NCBI GenBank assembly: GCA_023665275.1
Contig: JAMPEF010000001.1
Location: forward strand, 533,224-597,223
Direction of reading: 5' to 3'
Length of the DNA: 64,000 nucleotides
Source of the DNA: Alistipes senegalensis
GTDB taxonomy: Bacteria; Bacillota; Clostridia; Oscillospirales; Ruminococcaceae
Part shown: positions 55,946 through 63,309 of the stretch, in pieces
Position numbering within the stretch: position 1 is the stretch's first letter
Layout: each line of letters starts with the position of its first letter
Position numbers and translations under genes: made by a program
The notes under the pieces: model-generated
What the model was told of the DNA's origin: nothing
Database searches by the model: none
The model's input: only the letters and a program-made list of their open reading frames with translations

Positions 55946-57310
55946 TTAATCATCTGATTTTCTTCTTGATTTCATAACAAGACCTGCTGAAACAAACAAC
56001 ACACCACCTATTGAAAGTGGAACTACAGGCCACCATAACTGACCCGTCTGCGGAAGTTTTATACTACTGCTGCCACCACTGCTTTTTCCGCCGGAGCTTC
56101 CGCTGCTACCACTACCGGATTTTTTAGTAGTAGTTTTAATAGTTGTTTCAGTTTCGACAGTAGTTGTAGTGCTTTCGCTTTCTGCCACAGAATTTGTTGT
56201 AGTACCAGTAGCTGTTTCAGTTGATATATTGTCGCTGGAAGTAGTTTCTGTAGCAGTACCACTCTGCACTGTATCGGTTGTTGCTGTAGTAACAGTAACT
56301 GTATCACTGGTAGTAGTTCTTGACCTTGTTTCAGTATTGTTCAGTACCGGAAAACTTGCTGTAGTAGTTCTTGTATTTGTAACTGTAGCATTACCTATCG
56401 GAAAAGTCGTTGTAGCAATAGTTGTACTTGCCTGCCCTACTGAAATAGAAGTATTAACTGTAGTGGTTGTTGTTACAGTAGCAGCACCGGAACGTGTTGT
56501 AGTAGTAAAAGGTTCATCAGTATATGAATTCTGAATACGATAATTAATATCATATTCAATAATCATTTCATAGCATTCCGGAATATCCTTTTCCATGACA
56601 ATCCAGCTTGAAGAGCCATCGCTGTCAACCCATCTGTAACGCCAGTCGTTTTCTTCATTGAGAATAACCGTATCATAATATTCTTCATCTCTGTAGATGT
56701 CAACAACTACATGGTCGGGACGTTTATCTAAATGTTCTTCGTCTCCCTCCCACTCTTTGTATACGATATGCGCACGAGGCTGACCGCTCATTACCTGATA
56801 CTCAAATTTAGGATAAGCATCATATTTTAAATCGGTATCTCCTTCTTTAATTTCAATAAGAGATGCATTTGGCAGATAATAATGGCTATCAACTTTAAGA
56901 AGTTTACCCGATATAAGATAAAGACCTGCATTAAGTCCTGTAAACTGTACTTCACCGTGTTCGTCTGTTATTCCTGTCTGAACCGGCTGTATACCTGCTG
57001 CAATCGCATAACTCTGATAAGACTGAGCCGCTTTATTGACGCTGTCCGCAGTGATTCGACGCAAGTTTATCTGAGTTCCTGCAAAATCTTCATTCTGTAC
57101 AAAGTTCTGACCATTTGCAGACCTCTGTCCGACCCTGTAAATCTTCCATTCCATTCCTGCAAGTATAGTATCACCGTTGACACATACAAGAGTAATTGAT
57201 TTGTCATTTTCTTCTGCATATGTACCTTTCGGAATCATCAAAGAAAGAACCGATAAAACAGTAATTATGCATACAACAATACTAAATAATTTAGATTTTC
57301 TTAAAATCAT
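55946..57310 (-). CDS. Minor (basal or linker) pilin, LPQTG-anchored
   Basis: A 454-residue exported protein. A signal peptide (about 1-33, ending GTYAEE) precedes a SpaA-like domain with GITDEHGEVQFTGLNAGLYL (about 115-135) and a Cna_B-like domain (IVYKEWEGDEEHLDKRPDHV on). Residues about 265-410 are low-complexity, almost only Thr, Val, Ser and Ala, then a Gly/Ser stretch, which probably spans the wall. The sorting signal is LPQTG, followed by a membrane segment and SRRKSDD. Being the first gene and having a wall-spanning stalk suit a pilus base. The Thr-rich DNA gives long antisense frames that are not genes. Confidence 0.88.
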   Translation of the reverse strand: MILRKSKLFSIVVCIITVLSVLSLMIPKGTYAEENDKSITLVCVNGDTILAGMEWKIYRVGQRSANGQNFVQNEDFAGTQINLRRITADSVNKAAQSYQSYAIAAGIQPVQTGITDEHGEVQFTGLNAGLYLISGKLLKVDSHYYLPNASLIEIKEGDTDLKYDAYPKFEYQVMSGQPRAHIVYKEWEGDEEHLDKRPDHVVVDIYRDEEYYDTVILNEENDWRYRWVDSDGSSSWIVMEKDIPECYEMIIEYDINYRIQNSYTDEPFTTTTRSGAATVTTTTTVNTSISVGQASTTIATTTFPIGNATVTNTRTTTASFPVLNNTETRSRTTTSDTVTVTTATTDTVQSGTATETTSSDNISTETATGTTTNSVAESESTTTTVETETTIKTTTKKSGSGSSGSSGGKSSGGSSSIKLPQTGQLWWPVVPLSIGGVLFVSAGLVMKSRRKSDD

Positions 57311-57382
57311 AAAATTTCATCTGCCTTTCTTAATTTTTGTAAATTATAAAATTTATCCGTACATATAATAAAAGCAAAAAAA

Positions 57383-57491
57383 TATCAAATAACGATAACT
57401 ACAGATAATATAAGTTATAAATAACTTTAAATTATAAATAACACACTTATAAATAATATTAAGTTAGAAATAACCTTAAATTATGAATAGT
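57383..57491 (-). repeat. Seven-copy direct repeat array with about 16-base period
   Basis: Copies of TTATAAATAAC, some degenerate, start at 57383, 57399, 57415, 57432, 57447, 57464 and 57481 (spacing 15-17). The two first are the most divergent; the core AAATAA is best kept. On the pilus transcript they read GTTATTTATAA. The array lies 73-180 bases before the minor pilin start, downstream of both promoters. Confidence 0.75.
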
Positions 57492-57744
57492 AAAAGTTAT
57501 TAAATGTTTTTCTGCTTTTAGAATATCTTATATTGACAGATTACGTAAATTATTGTACATAATATTATATTTTCAGAAAAACAACATTTTTAATAACTAA
57601 TCTTTCCTTGTTTTTATAATACCACTTTTGTCACCAGATTTAAACCTTAATTTTCAGATAAAATCCGGTATAAAGTAGATAATATGCACATAATTTCTAA
57701 TCTGACTTTTCCTCACACATACTATTAACCGCTTCGATACATTA

Positions 57745-57773
57745 ATTATATCACTGACTGTTATAAATGTCAA
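57745..57773 (-). promoter_or_regulatory. Proximal promoter of the pilus operon
   Basis: On the minus strand there is TTGACA (57768-57773), a 17-base spacer and TATAAT (57745-57750) preceded by TGA. It gives a leader of about 430 bases that contains the repeat array. Confidence 0.85.
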
Positions 57774-57956
57774 TAGTTTTTGTAAAATTCATCATTTTCA
57801 ACAATCAAATGTTATTAAGTTTATGCATTCTGATAAAAATAAATATACCATAAGTTAAAAACGTATTTAAATATTAATATGTTTAAGTATATGATGAATG
57901 ATTCTGTCAAGTGAAAAAGATTGAAAAATTTTTAGAATACACTATTTATAATATGT

Positions 57957-57998
57957 ATATGCACAAAATATGTGTCCGAAATTTCAGATAGTGCATAT
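57957..57998. promoter_or_regulatory. Inverted repeat between the two pilus promoters
   Basis: ATATGCAC (57957-57964) and GTGCATAT (57991-57998) are a perfect inverted repeat with a 26-base spacer. It lies just downstream of the distal promoter, so it is either an RNA hairpin in that transcript or a protein site. ATATGCACA also occurs at 57682-57690. Confidence 0.5.
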
Positions 57999-58009
57999 TC
58001 TCCAAAAAC

Positions 58010-58038
58010 ATTATAACATAGTTGAAATTTTTTGTCAA
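58010..58038 (-). promoter_or_regulatory. Distal minus-strand promoter upstream of the pilus operon
   Basis: On the minus strand there is TTGACA (58033-58038), a 17-base spacer and TATAAT (58010-58015) preceded by TGT. There is no gene for 700 bases downstream, so it serves either the pilus operon or an unannotated small RNA. Confidence 0.8.
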
Positions 58039-58058
58039 GGCATTTTTAAAGAAAAATA

Positions 58059-58087
58059 TTGACTTTTAAGGGAAAATATGATATTAT
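58059..58087 (+). promoter_or_regulatory. Promoter of tRNA-Ala
   Basis: TTGACT (58059-58064), a 17-base spacer and TATTAT (58082-58087) preceded by TGA, 24 bases before the tRNA. Confidence 0.8.
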
Positions 58088-58111
58088 ATAAAATATAGTT
58101 TATATATTCAA

Positions 58112-58187
58112 GGGGCATTAACGCAGCTGGGAGCGTGTCACACTGGCAGTGTGGAAGTCAGGGGTTCAAGTCCCCTATGCTCCACCA
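58112..58187 (+). tRNA. tRNA-Ala (anticodon GGC)
   Basis: A 76-base cloverleaf. The acceptor GGGGCAT pairs with ATGCTCC and is followed by ACCA, so CCA is encoded. The anticodon arm TCACA-CTGGCAG-TGTGG has anticodon GGC, which reads GCC and GCU alanine codons. The T arm is AGGGG-TTCAAGT-CCCCT. A terminator follows at once. Confidence 0.93.
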
Positions 58188-58189
58188 AA

Positions 58190-58218
58190 AAAAGCGCCTG
58201 TTTCAAGGCGTTTTTTTT
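58190..58218 (+). terminator. Terminator of tRNA-Ala
   Basis: GCGCC near 58194-58198 and GGCG (58207-58210), extended by A and T runs into a longer stem, with eight T at the end. Confidence 0.85.
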
Positions 58219-58239
58219 ATGCCCGAAAAATCAAAATAA

Positions 58240-58266
58240 AACCGGTACTCACTGTAAGTACCGGTT
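58240..58266 (-). terminator. Terminator of the SH3-like membrane protein gene
   Basis: AACCGGTACT (58240-58249) pairs perfectly with AGTACCGGTT (58257-58266), 22 bases after the stop codon on the minus strand, with a T-rich tail. Confidence 0.85.
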
Positions 58267-58287
58267 ATTTTTCTGATAACTATATTT

Positions 58288-59040
58288 TTAATAGTTCCAT
58301 GCGTGACCTTGCGAACAGTAATAACAACCGTCCGTGTTACTCCAATATGAATCATAGCCACATATTATGCACCATGCATCAGGATTCCAGCCATCGTCCC
58401 AACCGTCACCGTCAGCGTCAACGCCTGCAAGATTTCCGTTGCCATAATTATTATAATCATATGTATTGTTGTTTTCGCCAATGCTTGTTGTAGTAGTGCT
58501 TGCACTGGTAGTAGTCTGCTTTGCCCCGCCGACTTCTGAAGGGTCAGTTTTTCTTGCGTCAACAAGGTTTATCCAGCCGAAAGCCGTTTCAGTATCTACA
58601 TAGCCCCACTTGTTGCCATCATCATCAACAGTTTCTTTAGTAATTGTATAACTTCCCCTGTCCGTGATAATTCCCGTAACTGAACTACTATAGGACGGTT
58701 CAGAATAGATGCTCAGTTCCGGATTTGCAAGCCTGATAAGATATTCCCTAAATGCTCCGTTTCCCTGAACTGTAACGGTTGTAGTATTTTCCACTGACAT
58801 TTCTTCAAATAACGTTGTTTGTGGTGGTTCAGTAGCTATAATAGTAGTTGTTGTTGCTGGTGGTACTATTACATTTACAGACATTGTGGACTGCATAAAA
58901 ACTGCATTCGGGTCAGCGTTTTTCTGTTCGTGAGTGAGCTTTAAAAGACTTCCGCACCACAACGCCACAAGAATCATTATTATTATTGCGCCGACAATTA
59001 CCATGACTTTACCGACATTAAGAACTTTTTTCTTTGCCAT
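58288..59040 (-). CDS. Membrane-anchored SH3-like protein with Cys-rich C-terminus
   Basis: A 250-residue protein with a basic cytosolic tip, one membrane segment (about 11-31) and an outside region. A Thr-rich linker leads to an SH3b-like domain (about 100-165; LSIYSEPSYSSSVTGIITD and GYVDTETAFGWINL), often used for wall binding. A second Thr-rich linker follows, then an Asp/Gly/Asn stretch. The C-terminus has the four-Cys pattern WCIICGYDSYWSNTDGCYYC, a likely zinc knuckle or paired disulfides, followed by SQGHAWNY. The combination is not one I recognise. AAAAGGAG precedes the ATG. Confidence 0.78.
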   Translation of the reverse strand: MAKKKVLNVGKVMVIVGAIIIMILVALWCGSLLKLTHEQKNADPNAVFMQSTMSVNVIVPPATTTTIIATEPPQTTLFEEMSVENTTTVTVQGNGAFREYLIRLANPELSIYSEPSYSSSVTGIITDRGSYTITKETVDDDGNKWGYVDTETAFGWINLVDARKTDPSEVGGAKQTTTSASTTTTSIGENNNTYDYNNYGNGNLAGVDADGDGWDDGWNPDAWCIICGYDSYWSNTDGCYYCSQGHAWNY

Positions 59041-59208
59041 TTTAATAAACTCCTTTTCCGGAAATACTTCAGTACCTCCGACTTTTACTATGTCCGTATA
59101 ATATTATACATAACAATGCCGAAAATGTCAATAGATTTTTACAGGAAAAACAGCGGATTCGTTGATATTTACAGATAAGTATAAATAATTTTTGACCTAT
59201 TATCACTA

Positions 59209-59237
59209 TTGACAAATACATAATAATATGTTAAAAT
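59209..59237 (+). promoter_or_regulatory. Promoter of the Fur-family gene
   Basis: TTGACA (59209-59214), a 17-base spacer and TAAAAT (59232-59237) preceded by TGT. The start codon is 29 bases downstream. Confidence 0.82.
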
Positions 59238-59266
59238 AGAAACATAATAAGTTTCGGAGGAAAAAT

Positions 59267-59680
59267 ATGAAAAATGATTCCGGATATAAAACAAGACAAA
59301 AAGAAAAAATCCTTGACTATCTTGTTAAAAATAAGGAAAAACATACAAATGTACATGAAATAAGCGAATTTCTTATAGAAGAGGGTACACCTGTGGGGAC
59401 TGCTACAATATATCGCCAGCTTGATAAACTTGTTGATTCCGGAACGGTAAGGCGCTATAATTTTGACGGCAAAACAGGTGCGTGCTATCAATATATAGAA
59501 GATGAAAAAGACTGTCACGAACATTTTCACTTGAAATGTACTGTCTGTGGAAAATTAATCCACCTTAACTGTGAACGTCTTTCCGGAATAGACCGGCATA
59601 TATTTGAACATCACGGCTTTCAGGTTGACCCGTCACAGACTGTCTTTTATGGGAGATGCTCCGATTGTGCAGAAACATAA
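59267..59680 (+). CDS. Fur family metal-dependent transcriptional regulator
   Basis: A 137-residue regulator. The winged helix is residues 1-80, with TPVGTATIYRQLDKLVDSG as the recognition region. The dimerisation part has HEHFHLKCTVCGKLIHLNC with the regulatory His cluster and CxxC structural zinc site, and the second CxxC pair is at the end (GRCSDC). Whether it is Fur, Zur or PerR cannot be told; the His-rich stretch fits a Zur or Fur site. The ribosome site is GGAGG. No metal transporter is adjacent. Confidence 0.92.
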   Translation: MKNDSGYKTRQKEKILDYLVKNKEKHTNVHEISEFLIEEGTPVGTATIYRQLDKLVDSGTVRRYNFDGKTGACYQYIEDEKDCHEHFHLKCTVCGKLIHLNCERLSGIDRHIFEHHGFQVDPSQTVFYGRCSDCAET

Positions 59681-59681
59681 C

Positions 59682-59713
59682 AAAATGCTGTCTTTTTACG
59701 GACAGCATTTTTT
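59682..59713. terminator. Bidirectional terminator after the Fur-family gene
   Basis: AAAATGCTGTC (59682-59692) pairs with GACAGCATTTT (59701-59711) and is followed by T. It also ends the convergent zinc-ribbon gene. Confidence 0.92.
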
Positions 59714-59717
59714 ATTT

Positions 59718-60359
59718 TCAGAAAAGAGAAGAACTGAAAGTATCACCAAGACCCATATCATTATTAAAGCCATAGACTTTCCAGTCATCGCCCTTGACTT
59801 TCACGACATAAAGGGAAGTTTCCTCTGTTTTCTTGTCGTCCTTACCCTTGATGGTAATTTCAGCATTAATCTTGTAAGCCTTTTTTATTTCGGCGTCAAA
59901 TTCATCTTCATATTCTTCCTTGAGTTCGTCAAGGTCATTGCCCTTGACTTTTTCTTTGTCGGCTATTTTCACAGAAAATTTAACATTTTTGCCATAATCG
60001 TCTTCAAGTTCTTCAATAGCCTTTTCTAAAGCGTTGTCCATTTTATCAAGAAAAGCATCATAGTCAATAATGCTGTCTTTAGCTTCTTTTTTCAGTTCTT
60101 TCATTTTGCTTTCAGGAACTGCAACAGAAAGCATTTTAGCCATATCGCAATTATTTACAGCCTTGACGTAATCTTTAACAGGCTTTTTATAGCCACCACT
60201 AAGCGACGACACGCCAATTACTGCTACAACAACTACCGCTGCCGCAGTGACAGGCACAATAAATTTATTTTTTCTTTTTTGTACTGAATTTCCCATATTA
60301 TTACAATCACAGACTGCACCGTCAGGAAGTTCTTTTCCACAATTCCGACAAAATGACAT
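59718..60359 (-). CDS. Zinc-ribbon membrane protein
   Basis: A 213-residue protein. The N-terminal FCRNCGKELPDGAVCDC is a zinc ribbon (two CxxC-like pairs), facing the cytosol. A membrane segment (about 34-53) follows. The exposed domain is highly charged, with Lys/Glu/Asp-rich helices (ALEKAIEELEDDYGKNVKF) and a C-terminal beta part ending KGDDWKVYGFNND. Proteins with a cytosolic zinc ribbon, one membrane segment and a small lipoprotein-like domain are common in Firmicutes, and their role is unknown. GGAGGG precedes the ATG. Confidence 0.82.
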   Translation of the reverse strand: MSFCRNCGKELPDGAVCDCNNMGNSVQKRKNKFIVPVTAAAVVVVAVIGVSSLSGGYKKPVKDYVKAVNNCDMAKMLSVAVPESKMKELKKEAKDSIIDYDAFLDKMDNALEKAIEELEDDYGKNVKFSVKIADKEKVKGNDLDELKEEYEDEFDAEIKKAYKINAEITIKGKDDKKTEETSLYVVKVKGDDWKVYGFNNDMGLGDTFSSSLF

Positions 60360-60442
60360 AATATAAAACCCTCCTATAAAAAACTCTTTTTTATTATTTT
60401 ATCATATAATATTAGTGCTGTCAACAGAAAAAACAAAAAATA

Positions 60443-60471
60443 TTGACTTTCATGCAGATATATGCTATTAT
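60443..60471 (+). promoter_or_regulatory. Promoter of the C39-like gene
   Basis: TTGACT (60443-60448), a 17-base spacer and TATTAT (60466-60471) preceded by TGC, 27 bases before the ATG. Confidence 0.8.
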
Positions 60472-60497
60472 ATCTTTATTTTAAGGAGGTTTTGAAA

Positions 60498-60854
60498 ATG
60501 AACATAAACTACATACACGAACCCACAGACTTACAGTGCGGTCAGGCTGTACTTGCTATGATACTCGGAAAGACAGTCGGTGAAATCGTTGAATATCTCG
60601 GCAATGAAAAGGAAACTACCCTAAAAGAAATGAAACAGACTTTAAGAAATTTTGGTTTTGAAATTTCTGATATAAGATGTCCGGTACAGAATAAAGAGGA
60701 TTTACCGCCGTTATGCCTGCTCAGTCTGGAAACTCCACGATGCTGGCACTGGTCACTTTACTATGATGGGACTTTCTATGACCCCGAACACTATATATTA
60801 AAGGATTTCCCCGAATCGAACCGCCGTTACTACTGGAAAATTTCTGTAAAATAA
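60498..60854 (+). CDS. Stand-alone C39-like papain-fold protein
   Basis: A 118-residue soluble protein with the core of a C39-type cysteine peptidase: the Cys motif DLQCGQAVLAMILGK (Cys14), then CWHWSLYYDGTFYDPE with the putative catalytic His84 and Asp95. C39 domains normally sit at the N-terminus of bacteriocin ABC transporters, but no transporter, leader peptide or signal peptide is present, so the usual role does not fit. It may be a small cytosolic protease or an inactive binding form. The ATG at 60498 has AAGGAGG upstream. It is 76 bases from a MarR regulator gene with its own promoter. Confidence 0.8.
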   Translation: MNINYIHEPTDLQCGQAVLAMILGKTVGEIVEYLGNEKETTLKEMKQTLRNFGFEISDIRCPVQNKEDLPPLCLLSLETPRCWHWSLYYDGTFYDPEHYILKDFPESNRRYYWKISVK

Positions 60855-60857
60855 CTC

Positions 60858-60886
60858 TTGACAAATATGCTGATAAGTATTATAAT
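60858..60886 (+). promoter_or_regulatory. Promoter of the MarR-family gene
   Basis: TTGACA (60858-60863), a 17-base spacer and TATAAT (60881-60886), directly after the C39-like gene's stop codon. Confidence 0.88.
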
Positions 60887-60914
60887 AAGAATAGTTATTA
60901 TAATAATTCTTATT
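60884..60914. promoter_or_regulatory. Likely MarR operator
   Basis: AATAAGAAT (60884-60892) and ATTCTTATT (60906-60914) are a perfect nine-base inverted repeat that covers the -10 box and the transcription start. It is positioned for autorepression by the MarR protein it precedes. Confidence 0.75.
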
Positions 60915-60930
60915 ATTCAGGAGGTACTTT

Positions 60931-61350
60931 ATGGAAAGTCTTCACTATTTATTAATGAAGTCACATTCAGTCATGCAGAGGAAAATTTATTCAGAGGCAC
61001 AGAAAATAGGTCTCACGTCCGGACAGCCGAAAATTCTTGACTATCTCTATGAACACGAGGGCAGTGACCAGAAAACTATAGCCGGCTACTGTGAGATAGA
61101 ACCGGCAACACTTGGTAGTATTCTTTTGAGAATGGAGCAGAAAGGTCTTATTGAACGCCGACAGAAAAACGGTAACCGCCGGTCATGGTTTGTGTATCTT
61201 ACGGAAAACGGAAAGGAAATCTGTGAAAAAATGCATGATATTTTTTCTAAGGCGGACGAACAGGCAATAGAGAATATCAGCCCCGTTGAGATTGAGGAAA
61301 TTAAAAATCTTCTCACGAAAATTTGCCGTAATCTCGACAGAAAGGACTGA
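60931..61350 (+). CDS. MarR family transcriptional regulator
   Basis: A 139-residue winged-helix protein: LTSGQPKILDYLYEHEGSDQ, then KTIAGYCEIEPATLGSILLR as the recognition helix region, the wing RRQKNGNRRSW and a C-terminal dimer helix. MarR proteins repress genes until a small ligand or oxidant releases them. It has a strong promoter overlapped by a nine-base palindrome and leads after five bases into a membrane protein gene, its likely target. AGGAGG precedes the ATG. The ligand is not known. Confidence 0.92.
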   Translation: MESLHYLLMKSHSVMQRKIYSEAQKIGLTSGQPKILDYLYEHEGSDQKTIAGYCEIEPATLGSILLRMEQKGLIERRQKNGNRRSWFVYLTENGKEICEKMHDIFSKADEQAIENISPVEIEEIKNLLTKICRNLDRKD

Positions 61351-61355
61351 TTATC

Positions 61356-62006
61356 ATGGAAAACAAACGTACTTTTACTAACCGTCTTGTATGCTATTTT
61401 GTCGGATTATTCATAATGACTATTGGTATAGCATTGTCCGTAAAATCCGATTTAGGCGTATCGCCTGTAAGTTCAATACCGTATACACTTACTGTCTGCT
61501 GGGGTATCGAAATGGGCAAGGCGACTATATTATTTCATTGCGTACTTATATTAATACAGATACTTATTTTAAGGAAAAATTTTAAATTAAAATCCCTGCT
61601 CCAACTTCCAGTGGGAATAGTTTTCGGGTACTTCACAACTTTCTGTAACTCACTTGCCGACCGTCTGCCGTCAACGGATAATTATTTTATAAGAATATGC
61701 ATGATTTTAATAAGCGTCGTACTTGTTGCCATAGGAATATTCATGTATCTTCCGGCGGACATAATGCCACTTGCCGGTGAGGGTGTTATGCAAGCTGTAG
61801 CCGATACACTGAAAACAGAATTTTCAAAAGTTAAGGTCGCATTTGATGTGACTATGGTTATTATATCGCTTGTAACTTGTCTGATAGTACTTCATACATT
61901 AGGCAGTGTCGGAGTAGGTACGGTTATAGCGGCGTTACTTGTGGGTGTGGTTATCGGTTGGATTAAGAAATTATGGAAAAAGCGTTCTAATCCCAGTAAG
62001 AAGTGA
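61356..62006 (+). CDS. Integral membrane protein of the YczE/YitT-like group
   Basis: A 216-residue membrane protein with about five or six hydrophobic segments. It starts with RLVCYFVGLFIMTIGIALSV and contains SDLGVSPVSSIPYTLTVCW, the typical early motif of YczE/YyaS-like proteins, then MPLAGEGVMQAVADTL. It ends in a basic tail. The group may be transporters but has no proven substrate. It is cotranscribed with the MarR gene, so it probably answers the same signal. Its 3' end overlaps the convergent 61987 gene by 20 bases. Confidence 0.82.
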   Translation: MENKRTFTNRLVCYFVGLFIMTIGIALSVKSDLGVSPVSSIPYTLTVCWGIEMGKATILFHCVLILIQILILRKNFKLKSLLQLPVGIVFGYFTTFCNSLADRLPSTDNYFIRICMILISVVLVAIGIFMYLPADIMPLAGEGVMQAVADTLKTEFSKVKVAFDVTMVIISLVTCLIVLHTLGSVGVGTVIAALLVGVVIGWIKKLWKKRSNPSKK

Positions 62007-63243
62007 CAATATTCCAGAACCTGTCATTTTTAGTATGATTGACAATATAATCAATGAAAAGTTTTTCTGTTTTTTCGTCCTTGAACTGCAAAAGCACTCT
62101 CCATGCCTTTTCAATCGGAAAATTCATATTGTCGGTATTTACTATCTTTATGGCAAGATTATAAGCCATTTCCCTGTCTGTAACCATTAAATAAGCAAGC
62201 GAATATATCAGTTTATCATACTCCACTTTTTTTATGAAGTCGTTAAGTATTTCGTCTGTAAATTCAGACTTTTCAAATTTTACTAAATGCATATCTGCAA
62301 GTGTCCTTATATCGGGATAAAGCAATGAGGCATTTTTTTCAGCTTCTGGAAAACTTCTCCCTGTGAGACTGTATGTTCTGCATTTCAGATTATGCACATG
62401 ATTTTCCGGCTTTAAAGAGTAGCAATATTTTTCTATATACGGGATATTTTCGGCTGATATACTTATATCTGCAAACCATAAAGCCCCTATTTCTATGCCG
62501 GAAGTTCTTTTCTTATCCCATTCCTTAATAAAGCCACTCTGTTTTATAATCGTAAGACATCTTACCTCACGTCCAAGAATTGCGGAGGCTGTAGCCTTAT
62601 GATGACCATCAAGCAATGCACTTATAAAGCCATATTCATGATACGCTAAAGCCCGTGGAGGATTAGGATTATTTTTCAATATTTCAATATATTCATCTAC
62701 ACGCTTTTCACTGCACATTTCAGCGGATTGTGTGGGGTATAAATAGGCTGGAAATCCCTGAATACCATTTCTTAAATCGTCATTATAATACTCATCACAA
62801 AATGCGTCATTGTATGTCATTTCATTCGGTACAGACCAGAAAAAAGTATCATTACTGTCTGTGGGGTAATGCGGAACGTCTGCCAACAGATAATAACCAT
62901 CCTCAAGAAGATTTAAAAGAGGTTTTAGCATTTCAGCGGAATGCCTTATATTAATGTAATTATTATTCAGGCACTCTCGGACTGCTTTAAGTTCCGAACA
63001 GTCTATATTTTCTATTCCGTAACCTGTGGCAAGCATACCCTTACAGGTAGGACAAATCGGCTGATATGTCTGTAATATTGGTTTATCGTTTATAAGCAGA
63101 TGAGCATTATAGCCGTAATCCTCATCTTCTTTGCCTAATTTGTGTGTGATAGTTCCTATGCCGTTATGTACTCTGAACATAATGGCAGAATTGCACCATT
63201 CATATTCTGAAACATCTATTTCATTTAAAATTTTTACTGACAT
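61987..63243 (-). CDS. ParB-like unknown protein
   Basis: A 418-residue soluble protein. SALLDGHHKATASAILGREV (about 205-225) resembles the DGHHR-type catalytic motif of ParB/sulfiredoxin-fold proteins. ICPTCKGMLATGYG near residue 65 is a possible metal or redox CxxC site. The C-terminal part is helical with repeated units (DREMAYNLAIKIVNTDN, EKAWRVLLQFKDEKTEKLF), HEAT-like. A full family was not identified. The ATG at 63243 has GGAGGTCATA upstream; an earlier in-frame start is less likely. It has its own promoter at 63269-63297. Confidence 0.68.
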   Translation of the reverse strand: MSVKILNEIDVSEYEWCNSAIMFRVHNGIGTITHKLGKEDEDYGYNAHLLINDKPILQTYQPICPTCKGMLATGYGIENIDCSELKAVRECLNNNYINIRHSAEMLKPLLNLLEDGYYLLADVPHYPTDSNDTFFWSVPNEMTYNDAFCDEYYNDDLRNGIQGFPAYLYPTQSAEMCSEKRVDEYIEILKNNPNPPRALAYHEYGFISALLDGHHKATASAILGREVRCLTIIKQSGFIKEWDKKRTSGIEIGALWFADISISAENIPYIEKYCYSLKPENHVHNLKCRTYSLTGRSFPEAEKNASLLYPDIRTLADMHLVKFEKSEFTDEILNDFIKKVEYDKLIYSLAYLMVTDREMAYNLAIKIVNTDNMNFPIEKAWRVLLQFKDEKTEKLFIDYIVNHTKNDRFWNIVTSYWD

Positions 63244-63268
63244 ATTATGACCTCCATTTATTTTTGTA

Positions 63269-63297
63269 ATTATATCACGGAAATAACAGAAAGTCAA
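63269..63297 (-). promoter_or_regulatory. Promoter of the ParB-like gene
   Basis: On the minus strand there is TTGACT (63292-63297), a 17-base spacer and TATAAT (63269-63274) preceded by TGA, 25 bases before the start codon. Confidence 0.85.
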
Positions 63298-63309
63298 CAA
63301 ATATTAAAA

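Larger units (their letters stand above)
57311..58058. other. AT-rich intergenic control region of the pilus locus
   Basis: About 750 bases with no credible gene on either strand. It contains two minus-strand promoters, a seven-copy direct repeat array, and an ATATGCAC inverted repeat, each listed separately. A plus-strand frame that ends at 57368 is only the antisense of the minor pilin. Confidence 0.8.

Noticed and set aside
56169-56534. A plus-strand frame coding mostly Val, Leu and Ser
   Set aside because: It is the antisense of the Thr/Val/Ser-rich stalk of the minor pilin; repeats of ACN codons keep the opposite strand free of stops.
57383-57491. The direct repeat array as replication iterons
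   Set aside because: There is no rep, dnaA or parA gene near and the array sits in a promoter leader, so gene regulation is the simpler reading.
57383-57491. The direct repeat array as a CRISPR
   Set aside because: Units of 11 bases with 4-6 base gaps are far too short for repeat-spacer structure, and no cas gene is present.
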